A stretch of DNA of 64,000 nucleotides from positions 868,001 through 932,000 of the forward strand of contig JAPZTO010000001.1 in assembly GCA_027532775.1 (NCBI GenBank), written 5' to 3'. Each line of letters opens with the position of its first letter. Position 1 is the stretch's first letter. The translations under genes were made by a program, and so were the position numbers. The stretch comes from Beijerinckiaceae bacterium (GTDB lineage Bacteria > Pseudomonadota > Alphaproteobacteria > Rhizobiales > Beijerinckiaceae). Below are positions 10,470 to 20,124 of this stretch, in pieces. Below the pieces are notes generated by a model. The model was not told the origin of the DNA. It made no database searches and was given only the letters and a program-made list of their open reading frames with translations.

Positions 10470-11744
10470 TCACAACCCCTTGGGTTGACCGGCCACGACC
10501 ACCAGCGGCTCCCGTCCGGCAAAAAGGCGCCGCGCCACCGCCTGCATCTGCGGCAGGGCGACGGCCGCGACCTCGTCATTCCGGCGGTCGATATAGTCGA
10601 TTCCAAGCTTCTCGATGGCGATTTCGAGCAGCTGGTTGGCGATCTTCCGCGACGTATCGAACCGGAGAGCATAGGACCCGATCAGGAACGCCTTGGTCCG
10701 GGCCATTTCCTCCTCGGTCGGGCCAGCTTCAGCCATCCGCGCGATCTCGGCCAGCATGATCGAGAGCGATTCGGCAACGCGCTCGTTGCTGGTCGCCGTA
10801 CCGGCAATGAAAGTCTCGGCATGGTGGCGGTTGGAGAGGCTCGACCAGACCGAATAGGCGAGGCCGCGCTTCTCGCGAACCTCCATCCAGAGGCGCGAGG
10901 TGAAGCTGCCGCCGCCGAGAATATGGTTGACCAGCATGGCGGCCATGAAATCCGGATCCTTCCGCGCGATGCCGGGCATGGCGAGGTAGAGGGTGGATTG
11001 GGGGATATCCAGCGGCACGATCTCGCGATGGCCGGCATGGCCGACGCCGATATCGGCGATGGTGGCGAGACGGGCCTTGGCCGGCAGGCTACCGAACGCC
11101 TTCTCGACAAGGGCCGTCAGTTGCTCCGGTGCAATGGCCCCGACCACGGCGATATGGAGCGCATCCCGCCCGAACAGGGCCTGATGCTGCGCAACGACAT
11201 CCTTGCGGGTAATCGCCTGCAATTCCGGGATACGGCCATCCGCCGGGCGGGCATAGCTGTGGCCTTCGAAGGCAAGGGCGTTCAGCCGGTCCCGCGCGCG
11301 GGCGCCCGGATCGGATTCCTCGCGCCGGAGGCCGGAAATGATCTGGCTCCGGACGCGGTCGATCGCAGCCTGGTCGAAGCGCGGCTGGTTGACCGCCAGC
11401 GCCAGCAGCTCGAATGCGGCTTCGACATGCTCGGAAAGCGTGCGCAGGGAGCCGTCGACACGGTCCCGGCCGGCATCGAAGGACAGCTCGATGGCCTTTT
11501 CCTCCAGCCGCTCCTGGAAGGCCGAGGCATCATGCGGGCCGGCGCCTTCGTCCAGCGTGCCGGCCATCAGGTTGGCGAGGCCGGCCATGCCCTCCGGATC
11601 CTGCGCGGCACCACCGACGAAGGCGAATTCCATCGAGACAAGCGGGACGGTGTAATCCTCGACATGCCAGATCTCGATGCCGGAAGGCGAGACCAGGGCG
11701 CGGGCCCGGCTGGTGGTGCGGGCATGGGACAGGGGTGCGTTCAT
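10470..11744 (-). CDS. M16 family protein, non-catalytic partner subunit
   Basis: A 424-residue pitrilysin/insulinase-fold protein in which the place of the zinc motif HxxEH reads GLANLMAGTLDEGAG, so both His ligands and the Glu are absent. The second-domain signature FTSRLWMEVREKRGLAYSVW is intact. Such inactive subunits form heterodimers with a catalytic M16B subunit, and here the catalytic partner is the next gene upstream, 16 bases away. The pair is probably one periplasmic or membrane-associated peptidase, but no clear signal peptide is visible, so location is uncertain. Confidence 0.9.
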   Translation of the reverse strand: MNAPLSHARTTSRARALVSPSGIEIWHVEDYTVPLVSMEFAFVGGAAQDPEGMAGLANLMAGTLDEGAGPHDASAFQERLEEKAIELSFDAGRDRVDGSLRTLSEHVEAAFELLALAVNQPRFDQAAIDRVRSQIISGLRREESDPGARARDRLNALAFEGHSYARPADGRIPELQAITRKDVVAQHQALFGRDALHIAVVGAIAPEQLTALVEKAFGSLPAKARLATIADIGVGHAGHREIVPLDIPQSTLYLAMPGIARKDPDFMAAMLVNHILGGGSFTSRLWMEVREKRGLAYSVWSSLSNRHHAETFIAGTATSNERVAESLSIMLAEIARMAEAGPTEEEMARTKAFLIGSYALRFDTSRKIANQLLEIAIEKLGIDYIDRRNDEVAAVALPQMQAVARRLFAGREPLVVVAGQPKGL

Positions 11745-11760
11745 GGGTTCCGTCCGGGGC

Positions 11761-13038
11761 TCAGGCCGCAGCCTTCAGGAGATGTCCGACCACGAAGCGG
11801 CCGGGCTGGAGATAGCGCTTGGCGACATCGAGGATCTCGGCAGCGGTCACGGCACGGATGCGCTCGGGCCATTCGGTCACATCGCGCACGGTGCCGCCCG
11901 TCGTGAGCGTGGCGCCGTAGATGCGGGCAAGATGGGCCTGGTTATCCTGCGCATAGATCATGTCGGCGATCAGGCGCGTTTTGGCGCGCGCGAGTTCGGT
12001 GGCGCTGACTTCCGCCTCGCGCAGCGTGGCGATGACGGCATCGATCGCGCCATCGACAGCGTCGAGCGAGACATCTTCCGCCGGAACCGCATAGACACCG
12101 AACTGGCCGATATCGAGCGCGTCATTCCAGTACCACGAGCCGGCATTGACCGCGGTGCTGCCGTCCAGCACGAGGGCGCGGTAGAGGCGGCTGGTCTGGG
12201 AGCCGCCGAGGATCTGCGCGAGCAATTCGAGCGCGAAGGCCTCGTTGCCCTCTGCCGTGGCATGGGCTGGCACCAGATAGGCCCGCTGGGTGATGGGCTG
12301 CTCCACCTTCGCATCGCTGAGGCGAACCTGGCGGGTTGCGCGGATTTCCGGCTCCTTCACCCGCCGGCGCGCGGGCGCTGGCCCTTCCGGCCTCGGCACG
12401 CGGCCATAGGTTTCCTCGGCGAGCCGGCGGACCTCGCCGGATTCGACATCGCCTGCAACGATCAGGATCGCGTTGTCCGGCCGGTAGAACCGGCGGTAAT
12501 AGGCCAGGGCATCCTCGCGCTGCAGATCCTCGATCTCGTGTCCCCAGCCGATCACCGGCGTGCCATAGGGATGGTGGACATAGAGCGTCGCGAGCAGGCT
12601 TTCCTGCAACTGGGCGGAGGGATCGCTGTCGGTGCGCATCTTGCGCTCCTCGATCACCACGTCGCGCTCTGACAGCACCTCCGGACCCTCGAGGACGAGG
12701 CCGGTCATGCGGTCGGATTCGAGCGCCATCATCGCGCCGAGATGTTCCTTGGCGACGCGCTGGAAATAGGCGGTGTAGTCATAGGAGGTGAAGGCATTCT
12801 CCTGACCGCCGAGGCTGGCGACCGTCTCGGAGAACGTGCCCTTCGGGTTCCGCTCGGTCCCCTTGAACATCAGGTGCTCGAGAAAATGCGCAATCCCGGA
12901 CTTGCCGGCAGGATCATCCGCAGCGCCGTTCCGGAAATAGACCATGTGCGTCACGACAGGGGCACGCCGGTCCGGGATCACCACCACTTCAAGCCCGTTG
13001 TCGAGATGGAAATGATCGACGGCAGCATCGGTGCGCAT
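11761..13038 (-). CDS. M16 family zinc metallopeptidase, catalytic subunit
   Basis: A 425-residue M16B peptidase with the inverted zinc motif HFLEH at residues 51-55 in GIAHFLEHLMFKGTERNP, and the C-domain signature SQTSRLYRALVLDG. It is the active half of a two-gene pair with the inactive subunit 16 bases downstream. A GAGGGA Shine-Dalgarno sequence precedes the ATG. It is the first gene of the long minus-strand run through trp to folC, preceded by a terminator that isolates it from the lspA group. The substrate is unknown; family members process presequences, peptides or cofactor precursors. Confidence 0.93.
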   Translation of the reverse strand: MRTDAAVDHFHLDNGLEVVVIPDRRAPVVTHMVYFRNGAADDPAGKSGIAHFLEHLMFKGTERNPKGTFSETVASLGGQENAFTSYDYTAYFQRVAKEHLGAMMALESDRMTGLVLEGPEVLSERDVVIEERKMRTDSDPSAQLQESLLATLYVHHPYGTPVIGWGHEIEDLQREDALAYYRRFYRPDNAILIVAGDVESGEVRRLAEETYGRVPRPEGPAPARRRVKEPEIRATRQVRLSDAKVEQPITQRAYLVPAHATAEGNEAFALELLAQILGGSQTSRLYRALVLDGSTAVNAGSWYWNDALDIGQFGVYAVPAEDVSLDAVDGAIDAVIATLREAEVSATELARAKTRLIADMIYAQDNQAHLARIYGATLTTGGTVRDVTEWPERIRAVTAAEILDVAKRYLQPGRFVVGHLLKAAA

Positions 13039-13083
13039 GGATTCCCTCGCAGGCAGGGCCCGGCCGGGCCCGATGAAACAAAA

Positions 13084-13106
13084 GGCCGGAATGGATCATT
13101 CCGGCC
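13084..13106 (-). terminator. Rho-independent terminator after the exported-protein gene
   Basis: A perfect 10-bp stem (GGCCGGAATG / CATTCCGGCC) with a 3-base loop. On the minus strand it is followed by TTTTGTTT, so it ends the ribF-ileS-lspA-exported protein transcript before the M16 genes. Confidence 0.85.
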
Positions 13107-13157
13107 CTTCAGACATGGCGTCAGGACGGCGCCCCTGCAAGGGGGCGGCACGCCGCA

Positions 13158-13817
13158 TCAGTCGAGGCGGCGCCAGGCGTCATCCACCTTGAAGCGATCG
13201 ACAGTCGGGCCATCCGTGGTGCGGCGGCCTGTCGGGGCCGCAGCCGAGGGAATGCGGAGGCCGGTCGGCGGATCCGTCAGGTAGCGCCGCGGCGGCTCGG
13301 TGCCCGGCGGATAGCTCGGTGCGCTGGCCGTCTGGTCGGTCCGGCGCATTTCCTCGATGCTGGCGCGGACGCCATCATAGTCGTTGCGCGGCGAGGGCGC
13401 CTCGCCCACCTTTGAACCCCGCGTCGAGCGGCCGGCGGCGAGCTCGTTGACCGAGAGACGGCCACCCTCGCTCGGATCGGCGAGAATCGGCGCGAGAACC
13501 GGCATGTTGCGGCGGCGGCGCTCGCGTTCCCGATCGAGCACGTCAGGATCGCGCGGCCACTGGCCGGCGGCCTGCCGGCGGGCGGCATCACCCGGCTCGG
13601 GCTCGCGAAGCTTGTTGAGATCCTTCGGAACCACAAGGCCGGGGCGCTCGCGGTATTCGATCGGCTCCTTCTCCTCGGGCAGAAGACCGATCCGGCCCAG
13701 CATGTTGCGCATGAGAAGACCTTCCTGCGCCGCTGCGGGAAGCGGGGCGAGCGCGGAAAAGCCGACAAGGCCGCCGAGAAAAGCGGCGCGCAGGAGCGTG
13801 AAAGAAGACGAGACCAT
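13158..13817 (-). CDS. Exported protein of unknown function next to lspA (possible BamF/DUF3035-like)
   Basis: A 219-residue protein with a clear Sec signal peptide (basic start, hydrophobic stretch to about residue 26, cut near PAAAQE). The mature part is polar, rich in Arg, Pro and Glu, with a stretch IEYRERPGLVVPKDLNKL and no recognised enzyme motif. The position between lspA and a pair of M16 peptidase genes is where DUF3035 proteins (BamF, an alphaproteobacterial BAM-complex subunit) occur in related genomes, and the LVVP segment recalls them. There is no lipobox cysteine, unlike BamF lipoproteins, so this identity is a guess. The ATG used gives the signal peptide at the N terminus. Confidence 0.7.
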   Translation of the reverse strand: MVSSSFTLLRAAFLGGLVGFSALAPLPAAAQEGLLMRNMLGRIGLLPEEKEPIEYRERPGLVVPKDLNKLREPEPGDAARRQAAGQWPRDPDVLDRERERRRRNMPVLAPILADPSEGGRLSVNELAAGRSTRGSKVGEAPSPRNDYDGVRASIEEMRRTDQTASAPSYPPGTEPPRRYLTDPPTGLRIPSAAAPTGRRTTDGPTVDRFKVDDAWRRLD

Positions 13818-13874
13818 CGGGTGAACTCCGTAACCAGCTGGATCCCATATCATTCCCGACCTGAAAACACCAGA

Positions 13875-14387
13875 TCAGGGCAATTCCGGGGCACGGGATG
13901 GTAAAATCTGACCGACGAGCATGAAGAGGACCCCGAAAACGATGGCGGCATCGGCGATATTGAACACATACCAGCTGAAAGTGCCGATATGGAAATGCAC
14001 AAAGTCGAAAACCGCGCCATGCAGGATCCGGTCGATCGCGTTGCCGATCGCCCCGCCGATGATCAGCCCGATCCCGATGGTCTCCGGCCGGTTCGCGGAT
14101 TTCCGGAGCCAGAAGGTGAGGAAGATCGCGGCGGCGATCTTGAAGGCCGCAAGGAACCAGCGGCCGGCATCCGAATCCTGCTGGAACAGGCCGTAGGAAA
14201 TCCCCCGGTTCCAGACAACCGTGAAATCGATGAACGGCAGGACTGGCCAGGGATAGGTCAGCCGGAGGGTAGTGCCATAGATCAGCCAGAGCTTGCTTGC
14301 CTGGTCTGCCAGCAGGCAGACCAGCGCGATGGCAAGTCCGATCCGGAAAGCCGCCGGATCGCCGGACGGCCGGGCCTCGTCCGCCAT
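13875..14387 (-). CDS. lspA: Lipoprotein signal peptidase
   Basis: LspA (170 residues) is the inner-membrane aspartyl protease that cleaves prolipoproteins after lipid addition. Four membrane segments are visible, with the conserved NRGISYGLF block, the first catalytic Asp in GGAIGNAIDRI and the second in YVFNIADAAIVFG. The chosen ATG lies 7 bases after the ileS stop; the frame stays open further back inside ileS but that would add a non-family N terminus. The gene order ileS-lspA is widespread in bacteria and suggests co-transcription. Confidence 0.95.
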   Translation of the reverse strand: MADEARPSGDPAAFRIGLAIALVCLLADQASKLWLIYGTTLRLTYPWPVLPFIDFTVVWNRGISYGLFQQDSDAGRWFLAAFKIAAAIFLTFWLRKSANRPETIGIGLIIGGAIGNAIDRILHGAVFDFVHFHIGTFSWYVFNIADAAIVFGVLFMLVGQILPSRAPELP

Positions 14388-14394
14388 GCCGGCC

Positions 14395-17300
14395 TCACGC
14401 TGCCTGCGGGTTGGCAGCCTGCCATTCCCGCATCGCCTGCGCATCCCTCGGGGTGATGTCGGGGAAGGCCGGATCCGCCGTGGCCGGGTCGAAATAACGC
14501 CAGGAGCGGGCGCATTTGACGCCCTCCGCCCGGGTCGGGACGACCGCGATACCCTTGACTTCCGGCAGCCGGAAGGCGGCTTCCGGCCCGTTGCCAGCTT
14601 CGATGCGGATGCCGGACGTGATGCAGATCTCGGCGAAATCGATGCCCTCCAGCGCCGTGCGATCCGCCGGATCGGCAAGATGGAGAACCGGGGCGGCTTC
14701 CAGCGAGGACCCGATCCGCTTGTCCGCACGTTCGAGTTCCAGTGCGCCGGTCACGACGCGGCGGATCTCGCGGAGGCGCTCCCACTTCGCCGCCAGGGCC
14801 TCATCCAGCCAGCTGGCGGGGATATCGCGGAAGCCTTCCTCATGGATCGAGCCGGGCAGGCCCGGATGGCGGGCCAACCAGGCCTCGTCGGCGGTGAAGA
14901 CGAGGATCGGCGCCAGCCAGCGCAGGATCGCATCGCAGAGGATGTCGATCACGGTCAGCGCGGCGCGGCGGGCCGGGCTGGAGCCGGGATCGCAATAGAG
15001 CGTGTCCTTGCGGATGTCGAAATAGAAGGCCGAAAGCTCGGTATTCATGAAGGCGGAGAGCTCCATGACGACCTTGCGGTAATCATACTCGGCATAGGCC
15101 TTGCGGATGACCGGATCGAGCTCGGCCAGTCGATGCAGCATCAGCCGCTCCAGCTCGGGCATGGCGGAAGCCGCGACCGGCTTGCCGTCATGGTGCCGCA
15201 GCGCGCCCAGCATCCAGCGGATCGTGTTTCGCAGCTTGCGATAGGTCTCGACAAAGGTTTTCAGGATCTCCTTGCCGATGCGGAGATCATCCGAGTAGTC
15301 CGCCGAGGCCACCCAGAGCCGGAGGATATCGGCGCCGGAATCCTTGATCACATCCTGCGGGGCGGTCACGTTGCCGAGGGATTTCGACATTTTCTGACCC
15401 TTTTCGTCGAGGACGAAACCATGGGTCAGCACAACGTCGAAGGGCGCGCGGCCACGTGTGCCGCAGCTTTCCAGCAGCGAGGACTGGAACCAGCCGCGAT
15501 GCTGGTCGGAGCCCTCGAGATACATCACCCGGTCGTAGATCTGGTTTTCTTGGCCGCCATCGACCTTGCGCTTGACGCCGGCGAGGCCGGGGAAATGCTT
15601 CGGATCTTCCAAAGTGTAGGTATGGGTCGAGCCGGAATCGAACCAGACATCGAGAACGTCCGTCACCTGCTCATAGGCGGCGGAATCATGGCCAAAAGGC
15701 TTCAGGAAGCGCTCGGCCGCGCCTTCCGCGAACCAGGCATCGGCGCCTTCCTGATCGAAGGCCGCCGCGATGGCCTCGTCGACGCGCTTGTCCTGCAGCA
15801 ATTCCTTCGTCTCGCGATGCACGAAAACGGTGATCGGCACGCCCCAGGCACGCTGCCGGCTCATCACCCAGTCGGGCTTGTTCTCGACCATGCCGCGGAT
15901 GCGGTTCTCGCCGGAGCCCGGCACCCATTCGGTCTTCGCAATAGCGTCGAAGGCGACTTTCCGAAGCGAATCGCCCTTCTCGAACGGCTTGTCCATCGCG
16001 ATGAACCATTGCGGCGTGTTCCGGAAGATGACCGGCTTCTTCGACCGCCAGCTATGCGGATATTGATGCTTCAGCCGGCCGCGCGCGACGAGGGCATCGG
16101 CCTCGATCAGCGCCTTGATGACCGCCTCGTTGGCATCGCCCTTCTCGCCCTTCTCGGTGATGACGCGCCTGCCGGTGAAGCCCGGGGCCTCTTCGGTGTA
16201 GATGCTGTCATCATCGATGGTGAAGGGGATCTTGGTTTCGATGCCTCGGGCGCGCAGGTCCTGCTGGACATCGGCGCGGGTCCAGATTTCAAAGTCCTCG
16301 CGGCCATGGCTCGGCGCGGTATGGACGAAGCCCGTGCCGGCATCATCGGTCACATGGTCACCGTCGAGCAAGGGCACGTCGAAATCGTAGCCGAGAGCGG
16401 CAAGCGGGTGGCCGCAGGTGGCTCCCACCAGCGCATCGGCCGGAACATCGGCCCTCCGCGCCAGCGTGATCTTCGCCGACCCGGCGACTGCCTCGGCCAG
16501 CTTGTCGGCAAGGATGTAAAGCTCGCCTGGCTTCGGGCCGAAATCACGCTCGTTCGCTGTCACCTCATAGAGGCCATAGGCGATCTTCGAGGAGAAGGAG
16601 ATCGCGCGGTTGCCCGGCAACGTCCAGGGCGTCGTCGTCCAGATGAGGATGGAGGCGCTCTGGAACAGCGCGGAGCGGTCAAAGGCCGCCGCCATCGGTG
16701 CCGAACCGACATCGCCACTTGCCATCTGGCCGGCTTTCACCGGAAACTTCACCCAGACCATGTCGCTCTGGTGATCGTGATATTCGATCTCGGCCTCGGC
16801 AAGCGCGGTCTTTTCAACCACGGACCACATGACCGGCTTCGAGCCGCGATAAAGCAGCCCGTTATCCTTGAATTTCATGATCTCGCGGGCGATCTGCGCC
16901 TCGGCATGGAAGGCCATGGTCGAATAGGGGTTGTCCCAGTCGCCCGTCACGCCCAGCCGCTTGAATTCCTCGCGCTGGATCGAGAGCCATTTCTCGGCAT
17001 AGGCGCGGCATTCGGCGCGGAACGCATTGATGGCGGTGCCGGAATTGAGTTCCGGCTTGGACTGGCCGCGCGCCCGGTATTCCTCCTCGATGCGCCATTC
17101 GATCGGCAGGCCGTGGCAATCCCAGCCCGGCACATAGTTCGAATCGAAGCCGAGCATCGACTGGCTGCGGGTAACGAGGTCCTTCAGGATCTTGTTGAGC
17201 GCATGGCCGATATGGATATTGCCGTTTGCATAGGGCGGGCCATCATGCAGCACGAATTTCGGCTTGCCCTTCGATGCTTCACGGATGCGGTGGTAGAGGT

Positions 17301-17424
17301 CGATCTTCTGCCAGCGCGCGAGGATTTCCGGCTCCTTCTGGGGCAGGCCAGCGCGCATGGGGAAATCGGTTTCGGGCAGGAACAGGGTCTTCGAATAATC
17401 GAAAGCGGCGGATTGTTCGGACAT
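14395..17424 (-). CDS. ileS: Isoleucyl-tRNA synthetase
   Basis: IleRS of 1009 residues, class I. The HIGH motif is in [13 protein letters not shown] (about residue 68) and KMSKS in [15 protein letters not shown]. The CP1 editing domain is recognisable ([16 protein letters not shown]). The C-terminal end, where many bacterial enzymes have zinc-binding CPRC motifs, reads [11 protein letters not shown] with a single Cys, so zinc is probably not bound there. The opposite strand also has a very long open frame (1140 codons), a codon-bias shadow. It lies between ribF and lspA on the same strand. Confidence 0.97.
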   Translation of the reverse strand: MSEQSAAFDYSKTLFLPETDFPMRAGLPQKEPEILARWQKIDLYHRIREASKGKPKFVLHDGPPYANGNIHIGHALNKILKDLVTRSQSMLGFDSNYVPGWDCHGLPIEWRIEEEYRARGQSKPELNSGTAINAFRAECRAYAEKWLSIQREEFKRLGVTGDWDNPYSTMAFHAEAQIAREIMKFKDNGLLYRGSKPVMWSVVEKTALAEAEIEYHDHQSDMVWVKFPVKAGQMASGDVGSAPMAAAFDRSALFQSASILIWTTTPWTLPGNRAISFSSKIAYGLYEVTANERDFGPKPGELYILADKLAEAVAGSAKITLARRADVPADALVGATCGHPLAALGYDFDVPLLDGDHVTDDAGTGFVHTAPSHGREDFEIWTRADVQQDLRARGIETKIPFTIDDDSIYTEEAPGFTGRRVITEKGEKGDANEAVIKALIEADALVARGRLKHQYPHSWRSKKPVIFRNTPQWFIAMDKPFEKGDSLRKVAFDAIAKTEWVPGSGENRIRGMVENKPDWVMSRQRAWGVPITVFVHRETKELLQDKRVDEAIAAAFDQEGADAWFAEGAAERFLKPFGHDSAAYEQVTDVLDVWFDSGSTHTYTLEDPKHFPGLAGVKRKVDGGQENQIYDRVMYLEGSDQHRGWFQSSLLESCGTRGRAPFDVVLTHGFVLDEKGQKMSKSLGNVTAPQDVIKDSGADILRLWVASADYSDDLRIGKEILKTFVETYRKLRNTIRWMLGALRHHDGKPVAASAMPELERLMLHRLAELDPVIRKAYAEYDYRKVVMELSAFMNTELSAFYFDIRKDTLYCDPGSSPARRAALTVIDILCDAILRWLAPILVFTADEAWLARHPGLPGSIHEEGFRDIPASWLDEALAAKWERLREIRRVVTGALELERADKRIGSSLEAAPVLHLADPADRTALEGIDFAEICITSGIRIEAGNGPEAAFRLPEVKGIAVVPTRAEGVKCARSWRYFDPATADPAFPDITPRDAQAMREWQAANPQAA

Positions 17425-17552
17425 CGAGGGCTCTTCTCGAAAAGCGGCAGATCAGGGCGACAGCAAAAACCGGCCCCTGGCGATCAACGCGCCGGAGCCG
17501 GGGTGATAATTCGCGCCAGAAAGATGCGGGTGCCGACCATGGTGCCGCTCTA

Positions 17553-18575
17553 TCAGGCTTTGCCGCTTTGGGGAAGAACCCCGCTTGCCGCGTCGAGGAT
17601 GGCCCGCGCTTCAGCGCAATCCAGAGCCATTTGCGCCAGCAACGCTTCCAGCGAGTCGAATTTCGCCTCGCCGCGCAGCCGGGCGCGGAAGGCCACGCGC
17701 AGGGTCTGGCCATAGATCTCGCGGCTGAAATCGAAGAGATGCACTTCCAGCAGGGGTGGGCCATTGTCGAAATGCGGGCGCCGCCCGAAACTCGCCACGC
17801 CCCGGAGCGCCTCACCATCGAGTTCGGCCGCGACGGCGTAAATGCCATAGGCAAGCGCATTGCCGGGATCGAGCGCGAGATTCGCCGTGCGGTAACCGAT
17901 CTCCCGGCCCCGCTTGGCGCCGTGGATCACCTCGCCGGCAAGGGCATAGGGCCGGCCGAGCATCGCATTGGCGCGGGGAATATCTCCGGTGGCCAAAGCC
18001 TCGCGGATGGCGGTGGAGGAAATGATCGTTCCGTCCGTAAGGCGGACCGGGCCGACCAACCGCACCGCGAAGCCAAGCCGTTCCCCCTCGGCAACGAGCA
18101 AGGCCGGTGTGCCCTTGCGGCCCTGGCCGAAATGGAAATCCTCGCCCACAACCACAGCATCGGCCCGGAGTACGCCGAGAAGGATATCGGCAATAAAGGC
18201 TTCGGCGGACAGGCTGGCAAAGGCGCGGTCAAAAGCGATGATCGCAGCCGCGTCGAAGCCGATTCCGGACAGGGCAGCCGCGCGGTCTTCCGGGGCCGTC
18301 AGCCGGAACAGGGGCTGGCCGGGCTGGAAGAGCGCGCGTGGATGCGGGTCGAAGGTCAGGGCCACGCATTCGACCGGGCGGCCTGGCGCCCTTTCGCCGG
18401 CCAGAGCCCGGCCCGCCTGCACGAGGGCGGCATGGCCGAGATGGGCGCCATCAAAATTCCCGATTGCCACGACCCGAAAGTGGCTCTCCGGGGCCGGAAT
18501 TCCCGTATCCGCTGCCGTTTCCGTGTCGGCGGACAGCATCCAGACCGGAAAATTTTTGGAAACTTGTTTGTTCAT
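17553..18575 (-). CDS. ribF: Bifunctional riboflavin kinase / FAD synthetase
   Basis: RibF (340 residues) makes FMN and FAD from riboflavin. The FAD synthetase domain starts VVAIGNFDGAHLGHAALVQAG at about residue 40 with the later ISSTAIREALATGDI block; the riboflavin kinase domain has GRPYALAGEVIHGAKRGREIGYRTANL and the terminal GVASFGRRPHFDNG region. The frame is open for 43 more codons upstream, but the ATG at 18575 is closest to family length; a second internal Met is possible. It is divergent from the CheY-like gene and is followed by ileS. No FMN riboswitch was seen upstream. Confidence 0.94.
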   Translation of the reverse strand: MNKQVSKNFPVWMLSADTETAADTGIPAPESHFRVVAIGNFDGAHLGHAALVQAGRALAGERAPGRPVECVALTFDPHPRALFQPGQPLFRLTAPEDRAAALSGIGFDAAAIIAFDRAFASLSAEAFIADILLGVLRADAVVVGEDFHFGQGRKGTPALLVAEGERLGFAVRLVGPVRLTDGTIISSTAIREALATGDIPRANAMLGRPYALAGEVIHGAKRGREIGYRTANLALDPGNALAYGIYAVAAELDGEALRGVASFGRRPHFDNGPPLLEVHLFDFSREIYGQTLRVAFRARLRGEAKFDSLEALLAQMALDCAEARAILDAASGVLPQSGKA

Positions 18576-18732
18576 TATCAACCACGTCTGCACTTTGGAG
18601 CGGGCTAACCTCCCGCGATCCCTGCAAATTTGATCCTGCCATGCCACCGCATTAACGCATTCGCAATCGACAAGCAGGTAGTTTCGGCGGTGAAGAGCAC
18701 ACATCTAGAGGGTGAACGTGTGACTTTCGCAA

Positions 18733-18764
18733 AAAAGCCGCCGGGCTGAAGTCGGGCGGGTTTT
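18733..18764 (+). terminator. Terminator-like hairpin in the leader of the CheY-like gene
   Basis: An imperfect inverted repeat AAAAgCCGCCgG / CgGGCGGgTTTT flanked by A and T runs lies 28-59 bases before the CheY ATG. It has the shape of an intrinsic terminator reading rightward, yet no plus-strand gene precedes it in the ribF/cheY divergent gap. It may be an attenuator of the cheY transcript or a barrier to stray transcripts. Confidence 0.5.
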
Positions 18765-18791
18765 GGTGAAGGGGCGTTATTGGAGCGGGTC

Positions 18792-19184
18792 ATGAATTTC
18801 GACAGTTCAATGCCGATTCTCGTCGTGGACGATTATCAGACCATGGTGCGGATCATCCGTAACCTCTTGAAGCAGCTTGGCTTCGAGGATGTGGATGAAG
18901 CCTCGGATGGTTCGGAAGCGCTGAACAAGATGCGCGAACGCCGCTATGGGCTGATCATTTCCGACTGGAACATGGCGCCGATGACGGGCTACGAATTGCT
19001 GAAACAGGTTCGTGCTGACCGCGACCTGCATGCTACGCCCTTCATCATGGTGACGGCCGAATCGAAGACGGAAAACGTCATCGCGGCCAAGCGCGCCGGC
19101 GTGAACAACTATATCGTCAAGCCGTTCAACGCCCAGACGCTGAAGGCGAAGATCGACGCCGTCAGCCAGTCGATGCACCAGTAA
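18792..19184 (+). CDS. cheY: CheY-like single-domain response regulator
   Basis: A 130-residue stand-alone receiver domain. Visible are the acidic pair in ILVVDDYQTMVRI (residues 13-14), the phospho-acceptor Asp58 in IISDWNMAPMTG, the Thr of FIMVTAES and the Lys of NNYIVKPFNAQTL. There is no output domain, so it acts by protein contact, as CheY does at the flagellar motor. The ATG is chosen over a TTG four codons upstream because GGAGCGGG lies at Shine-Dalgarno distance. It is not next to other chemotaxis genes, but a TipF-like EAL gene lies 1 kb away, which fits a motility role. Confidence 0.88.
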   Translation: MNFDSSMPILVVDDYQTMVRIIRNLLKQLGFEDVDEASDGSEALNKMRERRYGLIISDWNMAPMTGYELLKQVRADRDLHATPFIMVTAESKTENVIAAKRAGVNNYIVKPFNAQTLKAKIDAVSQSMHQ

Positions 19185-19202
19185 TTTCCGCAGCCCCGGA
19201 AT

Positions 19203-20072
19203 TTACCAGACAAGGCTGATCGCCACGGCGATCGGCCTTTTTTCATGCGTGGCGATCAAGGCTTCGAGCAGGTCGCGGTTGAACCGGCCCTGTTCCAGGT
19301 TGATCTCGTGCCCGTGAATGCCCGCCAAAGTCATCAGGCAGTCATGGCCGGCTGCCACCGCGCCCGCGACATCGGTCCGGAGCGCATCGCCGATGCAGAG
19401 GATGCGGGCAGGATCGACCTTCCGACCCAAAGCCTGCTCGATCGCCTCGCGGGCATAGCGATAAACAAGGGGATGTGGCTTTCCGACCCAGATTGTCTCG
19501 CCGCCCAGCTTCTCATAGAGATCCGCAATCGCTCCGGCACAGGGCAGCAGGTCACTGCCACGCTCGACCACAAGATCGGGATTGGCGCAAATCAACCGGA
19601 GGTTGCGCCGGTGGGCCTCCTCCAGCATGGGCCGGTAATCCTCGGCCTGCTCGGTTTCGTCGTCGAACAGACCGGAGCAGAGGATGAGGCGGGCTTCTTC
19701 CAGCGGAACAGGGCGGACGGCAAGCCCCTCAAAGATCGCCCGGTCCCGCGCGGGGCCGAGATGAAAGAAGGGCGCATCGCCTTGCCGGGCCAGCAGATCC
19801 CTCGTGACACCGCCCGAGGAGACAATCGCATCGCTGATGCCATCGATCACGCCGAAACCGGTGAGTTGCCGCCGGATCGAATCCGGCGGGCGCGGCGCAT
19901 TGGTCAGCAGGATAACAGGCTTGCCGGCCTCGCGGGCTGCTCTCAGCGCCTCACCGGCTCCGGGCGTGGCAGCAACCCCGTTATGGAGCACGCCCCAGAC
20001 ATCACTGATGATCGCGTCATAGCGATCCATCATGCCCGAGAGGCCGGAGATCAGAGGGGTCAGGGATGTCAT
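19203..20072 (-). CDS. TIGR01459-family HAD hydrolase
   Basis: A 289-residue HAD-superfamily phosphatase of the NagD-like (class IIA) type. HAD motif I is DAIISDVWGVLHNG, motif II is VILLTNAPRPPDSI, and motif III/IV include GKPHPLVYRYA and ILCIGDALRTDVAGAVAAG. The first Asp is followed by VW rather than the DxD of many phosphatases, as is common in this subfamily. The substrate is unknown. The gene is convergent with the CheY gene; the terminator of the latter overlaps its last codons. Confidence 0.9.
   Translation of the reverse strand: MTSLTPLISGLSGMMDRYDAIISDVWGVLHNGVAATPGAGEALRAAREAGKPVILLTNAPRPPDSIRRQLTGFGVIDGISDAIVSSGGVTRDLLARQGDAPFFHLGPARDRAIFEGLAVRPVPLEEARLILCSGLFDDETEQAEDYRPMLEEAHRRNLRLICANPDLVVERGSDLLPCAGAIADLYEKLGGETIWVGKPHPLVYRYAREAIEQALGRKVDPARILCIGDALRTDVAGAVAAGHDCLMTLAGIHGHEINLEQGRFNRDLLEALIATHEKRPIAVAISLVW
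19212..19243 (+). terminator. Rho-independent terminator of the CheY-like gene
   Basis: A 13-bp stem with one G-U pair (AAGGCTGATCGCC / GGCGATCGGCCTT), 2-base loop as drawn, followed by six T. It lies 27 bases after the cheY stop and inside the last codons of the convergent HAD gene, so the C-terminal residues of that protein are partly dictated by the terminator. Confidence 0.88.
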
Positions 20073-20124
20073 GGGCGGCTCTCGGCAACGCGGCGATCAT
20101 GCCACGTGGCAGCGGGTAGCCCGT

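Noticed and set aside
14293-17715. Open frame of 1140 codons on the strand opposite ileS
   Set aside because: The minus strand encodes a full IleRS with all class I motifs. Such long antisense frames arise from G+C-rich codon use; the product has no recognisable domain. Similar frames opposite trpB (5193-7355) and folC/accD (2506-4461) were left out for the same reason.
18576-18704. FMN riboswitch ahead of ribF
   Set aside because: The conserved RFN-element segments were not found and the gap is short.
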